NCBI GenBank assembly: GCA_000226015.1 | Contig: JH153122.1 | Coordinates: 526,325-559,964 of the forward strand | DNA: 33,640 nt | Source: Mnemiopsis leidyi | Lineage: Eukaryota > Ctenophora > Tentaculata > Lobata > Bolinopsidae | Direction: 5' to 3' | Translations under genes and position numbers: made by a program | Shown here: positions 9,118-20,765 of the stretch, piece by piece | Layout: each line of letters begins with the position of its first letter | Position numbering within the stretch: position 1 is the stretch's first letter | Notes under the pieces: generated by a model | Told to the model about the DNA's origin: nothing | Databases searched by the model: none | Seen by the model: only the letters and a program-made list of their open reading frames with translations

Positions 9118-12100
9118 ATGTGGTTGCTGCTTTTTATCTCTCTGTTTTTAACAGCTGAAACCTGGGATTACTGCATAATTGGAGCTGGCCCCGGTGGTGA
9201 GTCATAAAAATGCACTAAATATAGAATAGTTAAATGCAAGGTATTTAGGGTATTGACCCGATTTCTGGTATTGACTATTTTGGCCAAGGCCATGTTTCTT
9301 TCCTTTGGACAAGAGAAGAAAAAAGTTTCCATTAAATCATGAAAATTTGGAATTTTGACCCTGACCAAATGGTAAAAATCGGGTTTCCTCTAGTAAAAGT
9401 AACATTCCATAGGAATCCAGCTGGCTTATTACTTACAGAAATCTGGACTGGATTATGTCATCGTTGAAAGAAACAGCATTCCAGGTAATGTAGCTATGTT
9501 TTTTGCTCTTGGCAATAACTCAACAAACTGCTGAACTTTTGTACAAAAAAGAATTGCATCACATGTTGGTTACTCCACAACTCCTTAAAGCTCAAAGTCG
9601 TTTTAAGTGCAAAGTCGCCAAATATTAAACTTAAAGTTGTGTCGAAAAACAAACATCAGCACAATTCTCAGGTTCATTTTTTGAAGTGTACCCACGACGC
9701 CGTACCCTTATCTCAATAAACAAGCGGAACACGGGTGAAACAAACACGGAGTTCAACATGAGACACGACTGGAACAGCCTCCTCAGCGATGATCCGGAAA
9801 TGGTGTTCAAACATTACAGTAAAGAAATGTTCCCTCCGGCGGACACTTTGGTAATGTCAGAAAATTTTAAATTTCTTGTTGCTCAGTAGCTTCTCCATGT
9901 TTTTTCTTGCATGTAGATGATGTAGAAATATCATTCTTTGTTTTGTAATTGGTTGATCATCGACAGCACTAGATATGCAGCAAGCGTTAGATATGAGCAT
10001 GTTTTATTATTGTTTGATAAAGTAGTATAATTTGTTGGACTATTTTGTTTGGTATAATCTTTGTGGACTCACATTCACCGAAGAAGTAATTTTGATTTAT
10101 TTTATCCTTTGGAGGAAAAAAATGTTTATGGTCACATCATTTTCCATCATTTCAACAATTTGAATTTATCGTTCATCCGGAAAGGTTGAATGATAAGTCT
10201 TTATCAGAAGATTGTCAAAACATAACGACACATTTGATTAAAACTTAGGAGCTCTTTCGGCTTTGCAGTTTTAAAAATAAGACAGGATAGGAACTATGAT
10301 TGAATAATCTAATTTTTACAACAACTTTATCAGAAAAGTCAATAAATTTGGTGTATTTGAACAGTTCAAAGTTTGTTCACAACATAACGGCTAACGCTAG
10401 CCACATTTCAGCTGAAGTATCTGGACGATTACGTCACCAAGTTCCAGATAAAGATACACTTCAACACAAACGTAGACCAGATTGTGCAAGACCAAACAGA
10501 CAGTTCTTTCTCACTCTTCACCTCAACGTCAGGGGTGTACAACTGCAAATATGTCGTCGCAAGGTTTACCCAATCGTTTTATCTGTTCTTAAACTTATTG
10601 CTTTCATTCTGAATTAATTATTAACACGAAAACATGTTTGGTACTAGCCAGAATCCTGTTTCTTGATCGTTTTGAATTTTCATCTTCTTTTTTTTTCTAA
10701 ACAAACTACCAAATTTCTGAATCCCTAAAACCAGTAACACAACAGAGCAGGTATCTAACAAACCCAACATTTTCCAAATATTTCAGCACGGGAATTTCCG
10801 TTCTACACAAACTGCAGAAACACACAGCCCCTGACGAAGTCGAGGTGGGTGATCTTATTAGCATCGGTTTTTTCTTGACTGCGATAGTGAGATGTCGACT
10901 GATATTCGACTGATATTCGCTCCCTTGTTGTCTGTTTACTGGACAGTTTGTCATTAATAATCTGCCCCCAGAACTCAACCAATTATTTTTCCTCCGTTTA
11001 ACGATCAATTTTCTCGATTAATTTTCCTTAACTCAATTAGACTGAACGTAAATAAAGTAAGCTCGTTTAATCAAGGCTCAACATGATTTAAATCATCACC
11101 ATAATCACAGTTTAACACCAATCACCTTGTCGCAAAGATAAATTGTCCGACCCACCGCTCTCTATCGCTCTCTCTCTCTCTGAGCACACGCAGTTTCCGA
11201 TAGTTCTCCATAATCATCGTTTATTTGAGGAACTCTTCTTACCACAAATGGGTCAGCCAAACGGTCGTTCAGTGGGGATATGGATTAGGGACTGCGTTTA
11301 GCTCAGAAAGTGGCTGGCGTTTCCTTGAAACGAGTGTTACGCGTAGGTAACCGGGCATCTAGCAACATTTCGTAATCCAACCCATCGGTTTATGTCTTTT
11401 AGGATGTATATGAGCCTATTGTATGGGACCGTTTATGAGTTGGTTATATGTTGCGAATGTTTCATCAAGTCCTCATGTTATGATAAGTATATAGAACTCA
11501 GTGATCTGATAGAAAATTACAAGAATATACAGAGCGTAAAACCGTGGCTACTTAAGACATTAGAAACGTCAACCATTTCCCGTGATTTCCAGCACGATAT
11601 AGGGTTACCATGGCAACGAAGAGGATTCTTTTAACACGTGTATATGGAATTATAGGGAAGTGTATATCAGAGAAAGGGCAACTAGGGCAAATTACTTTGA
11701 CATGGTATTCATTACTTTGTAATGGAGAGAGATCTGCTCCGCTGTGACATGTTTAACGAACCGTTACAAAAGACCGGGATAGCCATGTTTCAAAGGAACC
11801 GTTATTTAGTGGAGTTGTCTGGAATTTACAAATGTCATGTTGTGTACTCTTCCCTCGGACAATGTCATGCCATGTCATGCCAAACAACAGAGCGCAGACT
11901 ATGCTATTGAAATTGTTAAATTTCGAGACATGTGTAATTTCTATACGTGAATAGATATTTAAATTGTGTCATGAAAGCATGGGTCACCGATTCGGATAGG
12001 GATCGGCCAAAAGAGCGAAGGTTATCTTAAGGTCTGAATGATAAAAGTTTTATCAAAAGACCTCAAAATTAAATTGTTATAGTTCCGGGGTGGTAAGGAA

Positions 12101-15100
12101 GAATTTGTGTTGTTTCTAGAATCCTGAGGGCCATTTTTGCCTATTCGGACTCTCTGTAGGTAAAAATTAGTGCGTGTTTAGTTATTCATTATTAGGCAGT
12201 TTTAACAGCTGCATCGAAGAACAGTTATCTTAATTTTGATAAAGTTTGTTGTAATAACATAACTTTTCCGGTAAATCTGTTTTTATGGGTATCTCTAACG
12301 ACTTTAGTCACGCTAATTGCTTATTACCTATTATAAGAGGTCTTTATCGATTCTATATCTGCTAGAAACATTCTGGCGACAAAGTTATTCTTCTAAGGAG
12401 TTGAAGTCAAATCATTATCTTGGGCTATTGAATATTGAAAGTGACTAGTTTCTCTGTACTTTCAATATAATTTTACTATAGGACTACCATACTGAGTGTT
12501 AGTGATTACACAGTTTTCTATTTACATGTCCGTAGTTATCCCATTAATATTCTGACATTTCATCACTATAACTTGATTGTAATCTCTCTATATTTAGCAG
12601 CATTCGATCTAAACTTATTAGTAAGAGCCGATTAAGAATAGGTTCTTCGTAGCTGGGATCCTCAATAAACTGATGTTTTGCTTCAAGTGTAATAACTCTA
12701 CCCGATCGCTGTATTCCCGGTCTCATAACACCCTCTCTCTCCCTCTCTCAATATACCAATAGTTTTAGTACAGGTGTTAGGATCCAGATCTATAGCTCTA
12801 TTATAACTATCGTCGTTAGATCTAAGCAATGACCTATTAAAGGAGCGTCTCAATATAATTATCGTCAAAGCTTCAGGTTTAATAAGTGTACTAAGAATCA
12901 AGGGCCCAAGGGGACGGTACAGGCATTATTTCAGCTACTGGTAATGATTATAAAGGAGTGGTGCATGAGCGCATGGTCAGGATGCCCGACCCGGCCGATA
13001 GATCGGGGCATTGTGTAATGGATTATTAGTGGGAGCAACAAGACGTCAGCTTTTGTTAAGCAAGTACGGTATTTGAGGTAGACCTGGTCTAGACTCGGCA
13101 AATATTTATAGGGTCAAAAACTATGTTTATCTGTTTAAATATGTGGGCTAACGGCTTGCAATGTACATGATGCGCTGTGTTGGTGTATAAAGGACCAGGC
13201 CCCTCAATATTATGAAATAGTATGAAAATTTCCCTCTTTGAGAAACCTTTACATTAAATACTGCAAAATTGACACATTTTCCCTGACGGTTTAAAACCGA
13301 TGATGAATTAAACCATTATTTCTGGAATTATTTAACCTCAAAGCACATAGGAGAATAGTCAATATTACTTGTCAATCATGCATTATCTGTAATGATGCGG
13401 TCTGGAATAAAACCTTTGTGTCGGCTCAGGGTTACGAACTATTTCTCTAAAATTATTATTCTGCTCTAACTAGTTCTCTAAAACTATTGTGTCTGCTCTA
13501 ACTAATTCTCTCAAACTATTGTGCCTGCTCTAACTAATTCTCTAAAACTATTGTGTCTGCTCTAAATGATTCTCTAAAACTATTGTGTCTGGTCTAACTA
13601 ATTCTCTAAAACTATTGTGTCTGCTCTAACTAAGTCTCTAAAACTATTGTGTCTGCTCTAACTAATTCTCTAAAACTATTGTGTCTGCTCTAACTAATTC
13701 TCTAAAACTATTGTGTCTGCTCAGGGTTACGACACGGCATCACACGATCCTGCGGACTACGAGGGTAAAAAAGTTCTTATTCTCGGAAAGGGTAAATAAA
13801 ACATAATCTTTTGGGCTTTACTCTGCTATTTTATTTTGCTATAACAACATCTCCAATTTTGAAATAATTTATCTCATCAGTAAATTACTTTGTATGCTTT
13901 ATTTTCTTGCACCTGTGAAAATTTTGGGCGTGTTATATTTTCACGTGTAATTAGACATTGTTGGTTATACCATGAGTTAGTACTTGTTTCTGAGTTGGCG
14001 GAAGAGCTCAATTAGCTTTGTTGTGTACAATTAAAAGTTTTCTATTACCACCAAACTTCATGCTACAAGAGAAATCCTTCTTACTCTCTACTATATCAGA
14101 ATCGTTTAAAAACTTCAATCGAGTGAATCGGCTGTACAAAAGTCCAACTCAAAATACCTCTGATTTTCGTTAAAGTATGACAATTTTGGCCAAGAAAAAC
14201 GGAAGAGTTGTCGTATCTTGTATTATCACAAATCTGACGTTTTTGCAGGAAACTCTGCATTCGAAACGGCGGACTTGATCTACGGAAACACGGACTATGT
14301 CCACCTTTTGTCGAGGTATGTGGAATGTCATTGTTAGATGTCGTACTACCTACAACTCTAATCAGTACAAGTCATCCGTGAAGAAGTCGGCACTTCGTGC
14401 CAGTTACTGCTCGTACCCAGTTTGTACAGTTATACAATACAGGTATACAATGTACAATGTACACTTATACAATGTACAATGTACAATATACACGTACTTA
14501 CGGGATACTGTTGGATCGTTGTACTTTGTGAAAATGTAATGATTATTAGCTTGAATAGTAGGTTGTCCCACTGTATACTTATAGCATTGTACACATGTGT
14601 GGGTTAGTGTGAATCAGTTAATGGTATTGTGTCCACGGTCTGGGTTTGTAGACGTGCTTCCTTTCTCACACTCCCTTTGCACGGTAACGGGAGGAATCAA
14701 GCAAACATTTATTCGTCATCAATGGAGAAAGGTATTTTAAGGGAGGGGTCACAGATTTTGACCAATCAGAAATTATAGAATACTGTTTTGCAGCTTCTTA
14801 ACTGTCAGAATTTGTGACCCTCACTAAAATTGTCTGATTTTTCAGAAAAATTCGACCATAAATTATAAAGGTATTCAGCTTGTTTTGATGTTTAATTTAT
14901 CAAGAACGCATTAATCTGTAGATTTAAAAAGAGGAGTCTGGTGAGCCTAGACTCCTTGTGCATTGTGCAAGTGCTCCTCTGATCTTCATTAAATTAAAGT
15001 TTAAGAAAAAACGAACTAAAATACCACGTGACATCACAACACCACGTGACGTAACCCTAGCACCACGTGACGTAACCCTAACACCACGTGACGTCACAAC

Positions 15101-18100
15101 ACCGCGTTACCATGGCACTCTCAGAGACCGAGTGAAGCTGTCCTGGAACACTCACTACGTGGGTGACGTGAGGGGGGTTAACAACCAACTCTTGGACACC
15201 TACCAGCTTAAAAGTCTGGACGCTATAATCGGTGAGGACTTATTTCTTACTTTTCTTAATTTTCTGTCCGTTTGGTGAATTCTGAGTCTCAGGTTAATGG
15301 AGTACATTGTCCAACTTAAGCTAATTCAAATAATTAGATAATTTTATTTATCTCAAGATTACACACTAAAGCATTTTCATTACATCGGAGTATTGTTCCT
15401 AGACGAAATTTCGTCACTAGACCTCAATCTAGACCATCATAATGCATTCATGCAGACAGTCCATTATATAATTTTAAATGGTATTATTATGCCAATTATT
15501 CATCAAAGATGATTCAAGTCTCAACTAATTTGTCACCTGAATATTCAAACCAGTAGTATAACCAATAGTACCCCCCACACACACGCACACCTACAACGTT
15601 GTTAATTGCCAAGACAAATGGTCGGCTGAATTATCGAAAATATCCCTGGATCGATTTACCGCCTAAACTCTAGAACGGCTAATAAGTTGGTTGGGATGTA
15701 CACATTCACAGATATCCGCTGTGAAAGTGTACATCCCATAAAAATCGACCTCTTTCATTTAGATCATTTTTCTGCGTAATGAACTGAGTCATAACTTCAA
15801 TCAATACGATCGGTAAATGTAAAGGTTTGTTGTTGCCAACCTTTAAAAGCAACATTTTATGATTTCAGAAAGGGATCTCGACAGCAAATCGATCTTATTT
15901 GAGAAGAAAGGGGACAAGATCTTTCTCCGAGACACAACTAAAACAGAGAGGATGAATTCCAATGCCTTGGGGCCCTATGATAAGATAATCAATTGTCTTG
16001 GTTTTGATGTAGGTGTACTTTAGATTACAGTATCGTGTATTGTCAGGCGTATAATTCAGCCATTTTAAACCAGATCAACTTTGTACATGCTAGATATTCT
16101 CTTGGGTTAGTATAAGTCGAACAATGTATCAAGTACAATCATTGACAAAAATATACCGAGTTATACATACCTATTGATATGATTGGTTAGCTGTGGAAAT
16201 CAGCGTGAGACTTTGGAAACCAGATACATACCCTTGGAATATCAAAATTTGCAAACTTTGGTTTTCCCATCGACATATAACTATATAACAGATATAAATA
16301 ACAACGACCGTCTTATTTCAGTATGATCCAGAACCCTTCAAAAACTTGACAAACATGAGGAAGGGAGAAGAGTGGCAGGGAAAGAGGAGAAAATATCCCG
16401 AGATGGGATGGGACTTCCAGTCAAATACCGTCAAGAATCTTTACTATGGTAGATGAAAGTTTAATTACGTATTTAGATCACTCCTTTCAGAATCCAATTT
16501 TGTAGCGTGGACAAAAGCATTAACCGTGTAAATGTAGGGAAGAGTTCAACATATGAATTCTAGCACTCTTTCTGGAGATTAATTTGAACCGGTTGCTCCT
16601 ACACCTACATATGAAATGTAGCACTCTTTCTGAAGATTAATTTGTACCAGTAGCACCTAAACAAAAACCAAACCTATGCTCTTAAGCGGGAACGATCACT
16701 CACGGACTTGACAAACGTATTTCTTCCGGAGGATTTATACACGGGTTCAGATATTCGTCCCGGTCCTTAGCCTGGATACTCGCTGCTAGAAACCACGGCA
16801 TCAGGTGAGTCAGATACAGCCTTACTTATCTACATCACTTCTAAGGTCAATTATCATTTATTATCATCATTATCATTATTATCATTGTTATCATTTACTG
16901 TCATTATTTTAATCAATCTCAATTGAATACTAATTGGCCAACATATACTGAGATTAGAAAAATGTTACTAGATTTCTTCACCTAAACAATTTTTCAGATG
17001 GCCGAGTGAGAAGGTGCCCCTCTATGGGGTTGTTCCTTATATGCTGAAACGTTTCAACGAAATGAACGGCCCTTACCAGGTAAATGTAATAACTGATTTT
17101 GTCCAGTTTCTTTGCCGAAGCAAAATTACAAAATTTAAATCTGTTTTCAGTTGATTAGTCTCCTAAGCCCGGCTTTTGCACCCTCCCAACTTAGTCATCG
17201 TTTAAATGATGAAGTCTTATCTACTTAAGGCGAACATTCTAAAAGCTCCAATGCAGAACTTGCGCAGCTATTGTAAAAAACTGCTCCTTATTCCTCGACC
17301 ATAGAGACGCCATTCACTTACAAGGACATAGCTTGTTTTCAAGATAACCTGCGGTAAAAAGTACCCAATTACCTTCTCAACGACCCTCACCAGTAATTAC
17401 ATATGTCATATATGCGCATGTCTAGATTTATGTTGTGAGTGTATGGTTGCAGTTATGACGTAACATTTCCGCAGATGTTTTACGTGCTGGTGGATGTCTA
17501 TCTAAGACTTGAAAACACTGTTGAGGTGTTCAAGGACGTCCCTCATGGACTGCTCCATCGCTTTCACGGTACGAGAATTTTGTCAGCTCTATCTTACATC
17601 AGTGACTGTGGATAGGAATCAGGAAAGGGAATATTTAAGGATTTATTACAGTTCATAAGCGGCTATGTCTTTTAGGCACCTACGTTGCCGGATCTAAATT
17701 CCAATAAAAATTGTCATATGACATTTAGATTAATGCTAAAACTATACCTTATCGAATTTCTGTCAAATAAATCAATATAAAGATGGGGTCAGCTCCGTCC
17801 CCCTGACGCTAAACTCTCCCAGAGTTGTTAGCTGAACCACGGGGTAGCAGATCACATGACCTGGTTGTTGTCAGGCTGGAGTACGGTGCGGGCTACTCCC
17901 AGATCGGGGGTGACCCCTTCAAACTCGACAGAGCTGAGGTAATCAGTCCGCCGGAAATGGAATGTTTTATCAATATTTGATTATAAGACAAAACCAAAAC
18001 CAATTATACAAATAATTTGAGCCTCCGCGAATGTCACAATGAAAGTGTAACTGTCCCACCAAGACAAATCAGTTGTTTATTGGAACTTATTGGACAACAC

Positions 18101-19543
18101 TTATTACCAATGCTGTCTTTCTAACCCTGTCTTTCTGATCCTAGTAAAACTGAAATACAATTTCAGCTGGATCCGTACCGGGCGCACACGTGCAACTTTA
18201 TACATCCGGTACTTTACCACTTCACGAAACTACCGCACGCGGTCCCCATCCGCAGCAAGGGACTTAAAGGAGCATCAAACAAGATCCACCTGTCGGAAGA
18301 CTTGTACACGGACTTCGCTACTTTAACTCGACACTGGACCCCTCTCAGCAATTTTATAGGTAGGGTTTTCTTCTCTTCACTTTTTTTGGAACTTCATAGG
18401 TAGGGTTTTCTTCTTCTCACTTTTTTAGTTTACTTTTTTACTTTTTATAGCTGATATCAGAGATAAACCTTACTTTTCAAAACATCTGAACAACAAAAAT
18501 TTTCTCATCTGGGGTTTTCAAATTCTCGTCACTTACCCGCTAATCTGTTCAGGGACTATTTGGAAAGAAGACATGTCATTCGTTTCCCCAGAGGATTGCC
18601 TCCACAAACATTTGACGAGAGACCGACAGTCGGAGCAGTGCAGAAACCCCACTGTTATCGTCTCTTCCAAAACTGGTAGGTTTTGCAGAGCGTTTGATAA
18701 AATATCCCTACGATCAGATAAAATCAAATTTTGCTGAGCAGTGGTGTAAGGCCAGCCCATGAGTGATGAATAATGTGTGTAAATTTAAATTGCTTGCAAT
18801 TTCAGCCTTGAGAAAAAGCGAATACCTGATAAATTCGGAAATTACAATAGTGATCAGGCACATTCTGTGCCAGTTTTTATGGAAAACGCGCTTTGTTTCT
18901 AATGACTAAAGTTAAATTTCAGTCCCCACTTTAACAAAATTTCCTAATGCGCGCGCAAGTAGATCGCGCTCAGCCTGGCTTTAAAGTCTTGTCTGACTTC
19001 GTCCGACCCTCATTCGAAGCGAATAGAATATGGGAATAAAATGACAGGAGGGTGCGCGCTGCCGTACAATTAAAGTCCATCTCTAGAGCTTTTAATTTTA
19101 GATGGGCTTTTGGTTATAGACGGGCTTTTTGTTGAAGTTTTAAAGAATGTTTCGCCTAGTATCTCCAGCAAAGTATATCAAAACTTTTATTCTTATTTAT
19201 CCTGGCTCCTTTTAGTTTTCAAATGAAGGTTGGTCAAAACTGACTGAAAAGGCGGACAAAGTACACCCAAGTTTTGGGTTTTGTTAATTTTTAACGATCT
19301 TTAACTAAAAATGTTCAATCCTTATGGCATATTTTAACAAAACAAGCGTGAGTTGTTTTACGTTGCGACCGATATCGTGAAATCAGGTCTAGCGAGTAGC
19401 TAACATATCACATATGCATACTAATGTTTTAAGAGCATTCGGAATTGTAACCTAATGTGATTTCAGTCAATTTGAAAACCATCAGAAAAGCACCGCAGCT
19501 CACTAACGAGAAACTGCTTCTATTGGACATTCTTGGGAAATGA
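9118..19543 (+). CDS. FOXRED2: FAD-dependent oxidoreductase domain-containing protein 2-like (ER flavoprotein)
   Basis: Orthologues (ERFAD) are ER-lumen flavoproteins that work with SEL1L and OS9 in disposal of misfolded proteins. Seventeen exons: 9118-9196, 9413-9484, 9672-9850, 10412-10563, 10787-10844, 13725-13791, 14249-14315, 15125-15231, 15869-16008, 16322-16448, 16687-16804, 16998-17079, 17475-17568, 17832-17938, 18167-18359, 18553-18675, 19467-19543; 1842 nt, 613 aa, all junctions in phase. The start gives a signal peptide ([13 protein letters not shown]) followed directly by the FAD motif GAGPGG (residues 22-27). Then [14 protein letters not shown] and [12 protein letters not shown], the nucleotide-binding [14 protein letters not shown] (about 197-210), [22 protein letters not shown], and the C-terminal flavin-site stretch [21 protein letters not shown] (split by an exon border). 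Human FOXRED2 is longer and ends in a KDEL-like signal; this protein ends LDILGK with none. Only the ends of introns 5, 6, 7 and 10 hold repeats of note. Confidence 0.95.
10845..13417. other. Most of FOXRED2 intron 5 (2.9 kb intron)
   Basis: The longest intron of the gene. No conserved frame or recognisable transposon protein in either strand. It holds a short CT run (about 12729-12746), an inverted repeat TATTGAAAGT...ACTTTCAATA at about 12430-12470, and generally AT-rich sequence. It could contain an old non-autonomous element that I cannot delimit. Confidence 0.5.
13418..13724. repeat. 32-bp minisatellite covering the intron 5 acceptor region
   Basis: About nine tandem copies of a 32-bp unit containing GCTCTAACTAATTCTCTAAA followed by ACTATTGTGTCT, running up to the real exon-6 acceptor (CTGCTCAG at 13717-13724). 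The first copy, at 13418-13437, instead contains GGCTCAGGGTTACGA, a 20-bp near copy (one mismatch) of the real acceptor plus the first exon-6 bases at 13713-13732. Each unit has CTAAC, a good branch-point core, and pyrimidine-rich sequence, so the array amplifies 3' splice-site parts. Confidence 0.9.
14421..14492. repeat. TACAATG-type short tandem repeat
   Basis: Irregular copies of TATACAATGTACAATG in FOXRED2 intron 7. The open frames over it come from the repeat and are not genes. Confidence 0.7.
15022..15107. repeat. CACGTGACGT tandem array in FOXRED2 intron 7
   Basis: Four copies of a roughly 20-bp unit (CACCACGTGACGTAACCCTA and the variant ending CATCACAA), with a fifth degenerate copy, ending only about 20 bases before the exon-8 acceptor. 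Each full unit contains an E-box CACGTG directly joined to a CRE-like GACGT. Whether this has an enhancer role is inference. Confidence 0.85.
15693..15737. other. 19-bp perfect-type hairpin in FOXRED2 intron 8
   Basis: GGGATGTACACATTCACAG and its reverse complement (18 of 19 positions) around a 7-base loop ATATCCG. The loop and stem are shorter than a usual animal microRNA precursor, so a remnant of a palindromic element is more likely. Confidence 0.85.
16552..16667. repeat. 58-bp tandem duplication before FOXRED2 exon 11
   Basis: Two adjacent copies of about 58 bp sharing TAGCACTCTTTCTG, AGATTAATTTG and GCACCTA blocks at roughly 85% identity. The second copy ends about 20 bases upstream of the exon-11 acceptor. 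Confidence 0.8.
16855..16915. repeat. ATC/ATT-rich microsatellite
   Basis: Imperfect TTATCATTATCATT repeat in FOXRED2 intron 11; no coding potential. Confidence 0.75.
18348..18428. repeat. Tandem duplication of the FOXRED2 exon-15 donor region
   Basis: About 38-40 bp carrying ATAGGTAGGGTTTTCTTCTC followed by a T-rich stretch is present twice in tandem. The first copy spans the end of exon 15 and its GT donor at 18360. The second places an equivalent CATAG|GTAGGG donor about 40 bp downstream. Confidence 0.85.
18945..19075. repeat. Inverted dispersed copy of the CpG-rich repeat
   Basis: Lies in FOXRED2 intron 16. The reverse complement of about 18987-19064 matches about 5862-5945: shared blocks are GTCATTTTATTC, ATTCGCTTCGAATGAGG and CGGAC-AAGTCAGA. 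It marks a family present at two places in opposite orientation in this window. Confidence 0.75.
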
Positions 19544-19796
19544 GCAAACCTCGAGGGATGAGAATGTGAACAGCTACAGTGACCCAGCATAACCGAACTA
19601 CGACGATGAAACAATTTTTTATGTTTTAGTTTTACCGCGTTCATGTCAGTCGGGCAAACTTCAGACTTTTCCGTTTTGCTTATCTTTCAGACAAATGAAC
19701 ACGAGGGTTAATTTTATTTATTGATTTCGTTCTAAATATAACTTAGCATCATAACACATTCCATCGTCTACAACACACGTCTAAAATGCTGTGCTT

Positions 19797-19802
19797 AATA
19801 AA
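19797..19802 (+). terminator. Candidate poly(A) signal of FOXRED2
   Basis: AATAAA about 255 bases after the FOXRED2 stop codon, the first canonical hexamer downstream of it. Confidence 0.5.
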
Positions 19803-20765
19803 TCAGAATAATAATAATTCGAAGTGTCCGTGTTCTGAGTTTATCCCTATATAATGAGATACCCGAAAAACTGGGCTAAAGCGAGGAAAAGAAATTAGCA
19901 GAAGCACGGACATTTTTGACCCAAAAGTCCTTGATTGTATGCCTTACTAATGATCTAAGTAAATCTAAGCACACTCCACAAAATCTATGCCTAACTGTTT
20001 ATCCTGAAAAAACTCTTCCAACTCTTTGTTAATTTGCCTGAAAACCAATTCAACAACGCTAAAAATTTTAAATATTATCCAACTGCCACGTAAAAAGTTC
20101 TCGAAAAAATATGAACATTATTTGCTAAAAGCTTAAGAGAAAAATTCAAAAATTCCTTTAGATAACCTAAAGTACAACACAAGTTATCAAAAGTCCAATA
20201 AGTATCAAGAGATTTATTCCTTTTTGCGGTTTTCCTATTGGAAATATTTTCTGGAATCTATACTTGGGACTGGACCATCCATCGGTTTGTGAAAAAAACA
20301 CGCTCTAACGTCAAATCTCCCACAATGTCATAAAACATCGATTTATACAAAATGCACTGTGCAATTGGGACACAATTCAGAGGATCGAATTCGGAAAAAA
20401 TCATGGATTTTTCCTTCGGAGATTATGTTAACAAAAACATCTAGAAAACAAATGAATTATTACCTTAACGGCTGGAGGGCGGTCCGAATCCCAAATACAT
20501 AAAATTAATAAGTTAATACAAAATCAAATAAAACCCTTTAAGTTTTAATGAGCTCAGTCTTGGCTTTTCAGTCCCTGGTAATATAAAATTTCAAGCTCAA
20601 AGTCCTTGACGTGCATGAAAAACCGTTGAAACCCCTCTAAAATTTAAACCAACTGTCTAGAACATCAACCTGATTCAGGATTAACTCTAGGAATTAATAA
20701 GTAATTGTAGTTGATAAGTCTTTTGAAAGTCATAACGCATCAGTATTAATCTTGGACGGTTTGAG
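19803..20765. other. Convergent intergenic region FOXRED2 / PDCD4
   Basis: AT-rich, no conserved frame. It must hold the 3' UTRs of both convergent genes. A TTTATT at 20213-20218 (AATAAA on the minus strand) is a candidate poly(A) signal for PDCD4, about 550 bases past its stop. Confidence 0.5.

Noticed and set aside
15693..15737. microRNA precursor
   Set aside because: The total hairpin is only 45 bases with a 7-base loop, too short for a usual animal precursor.
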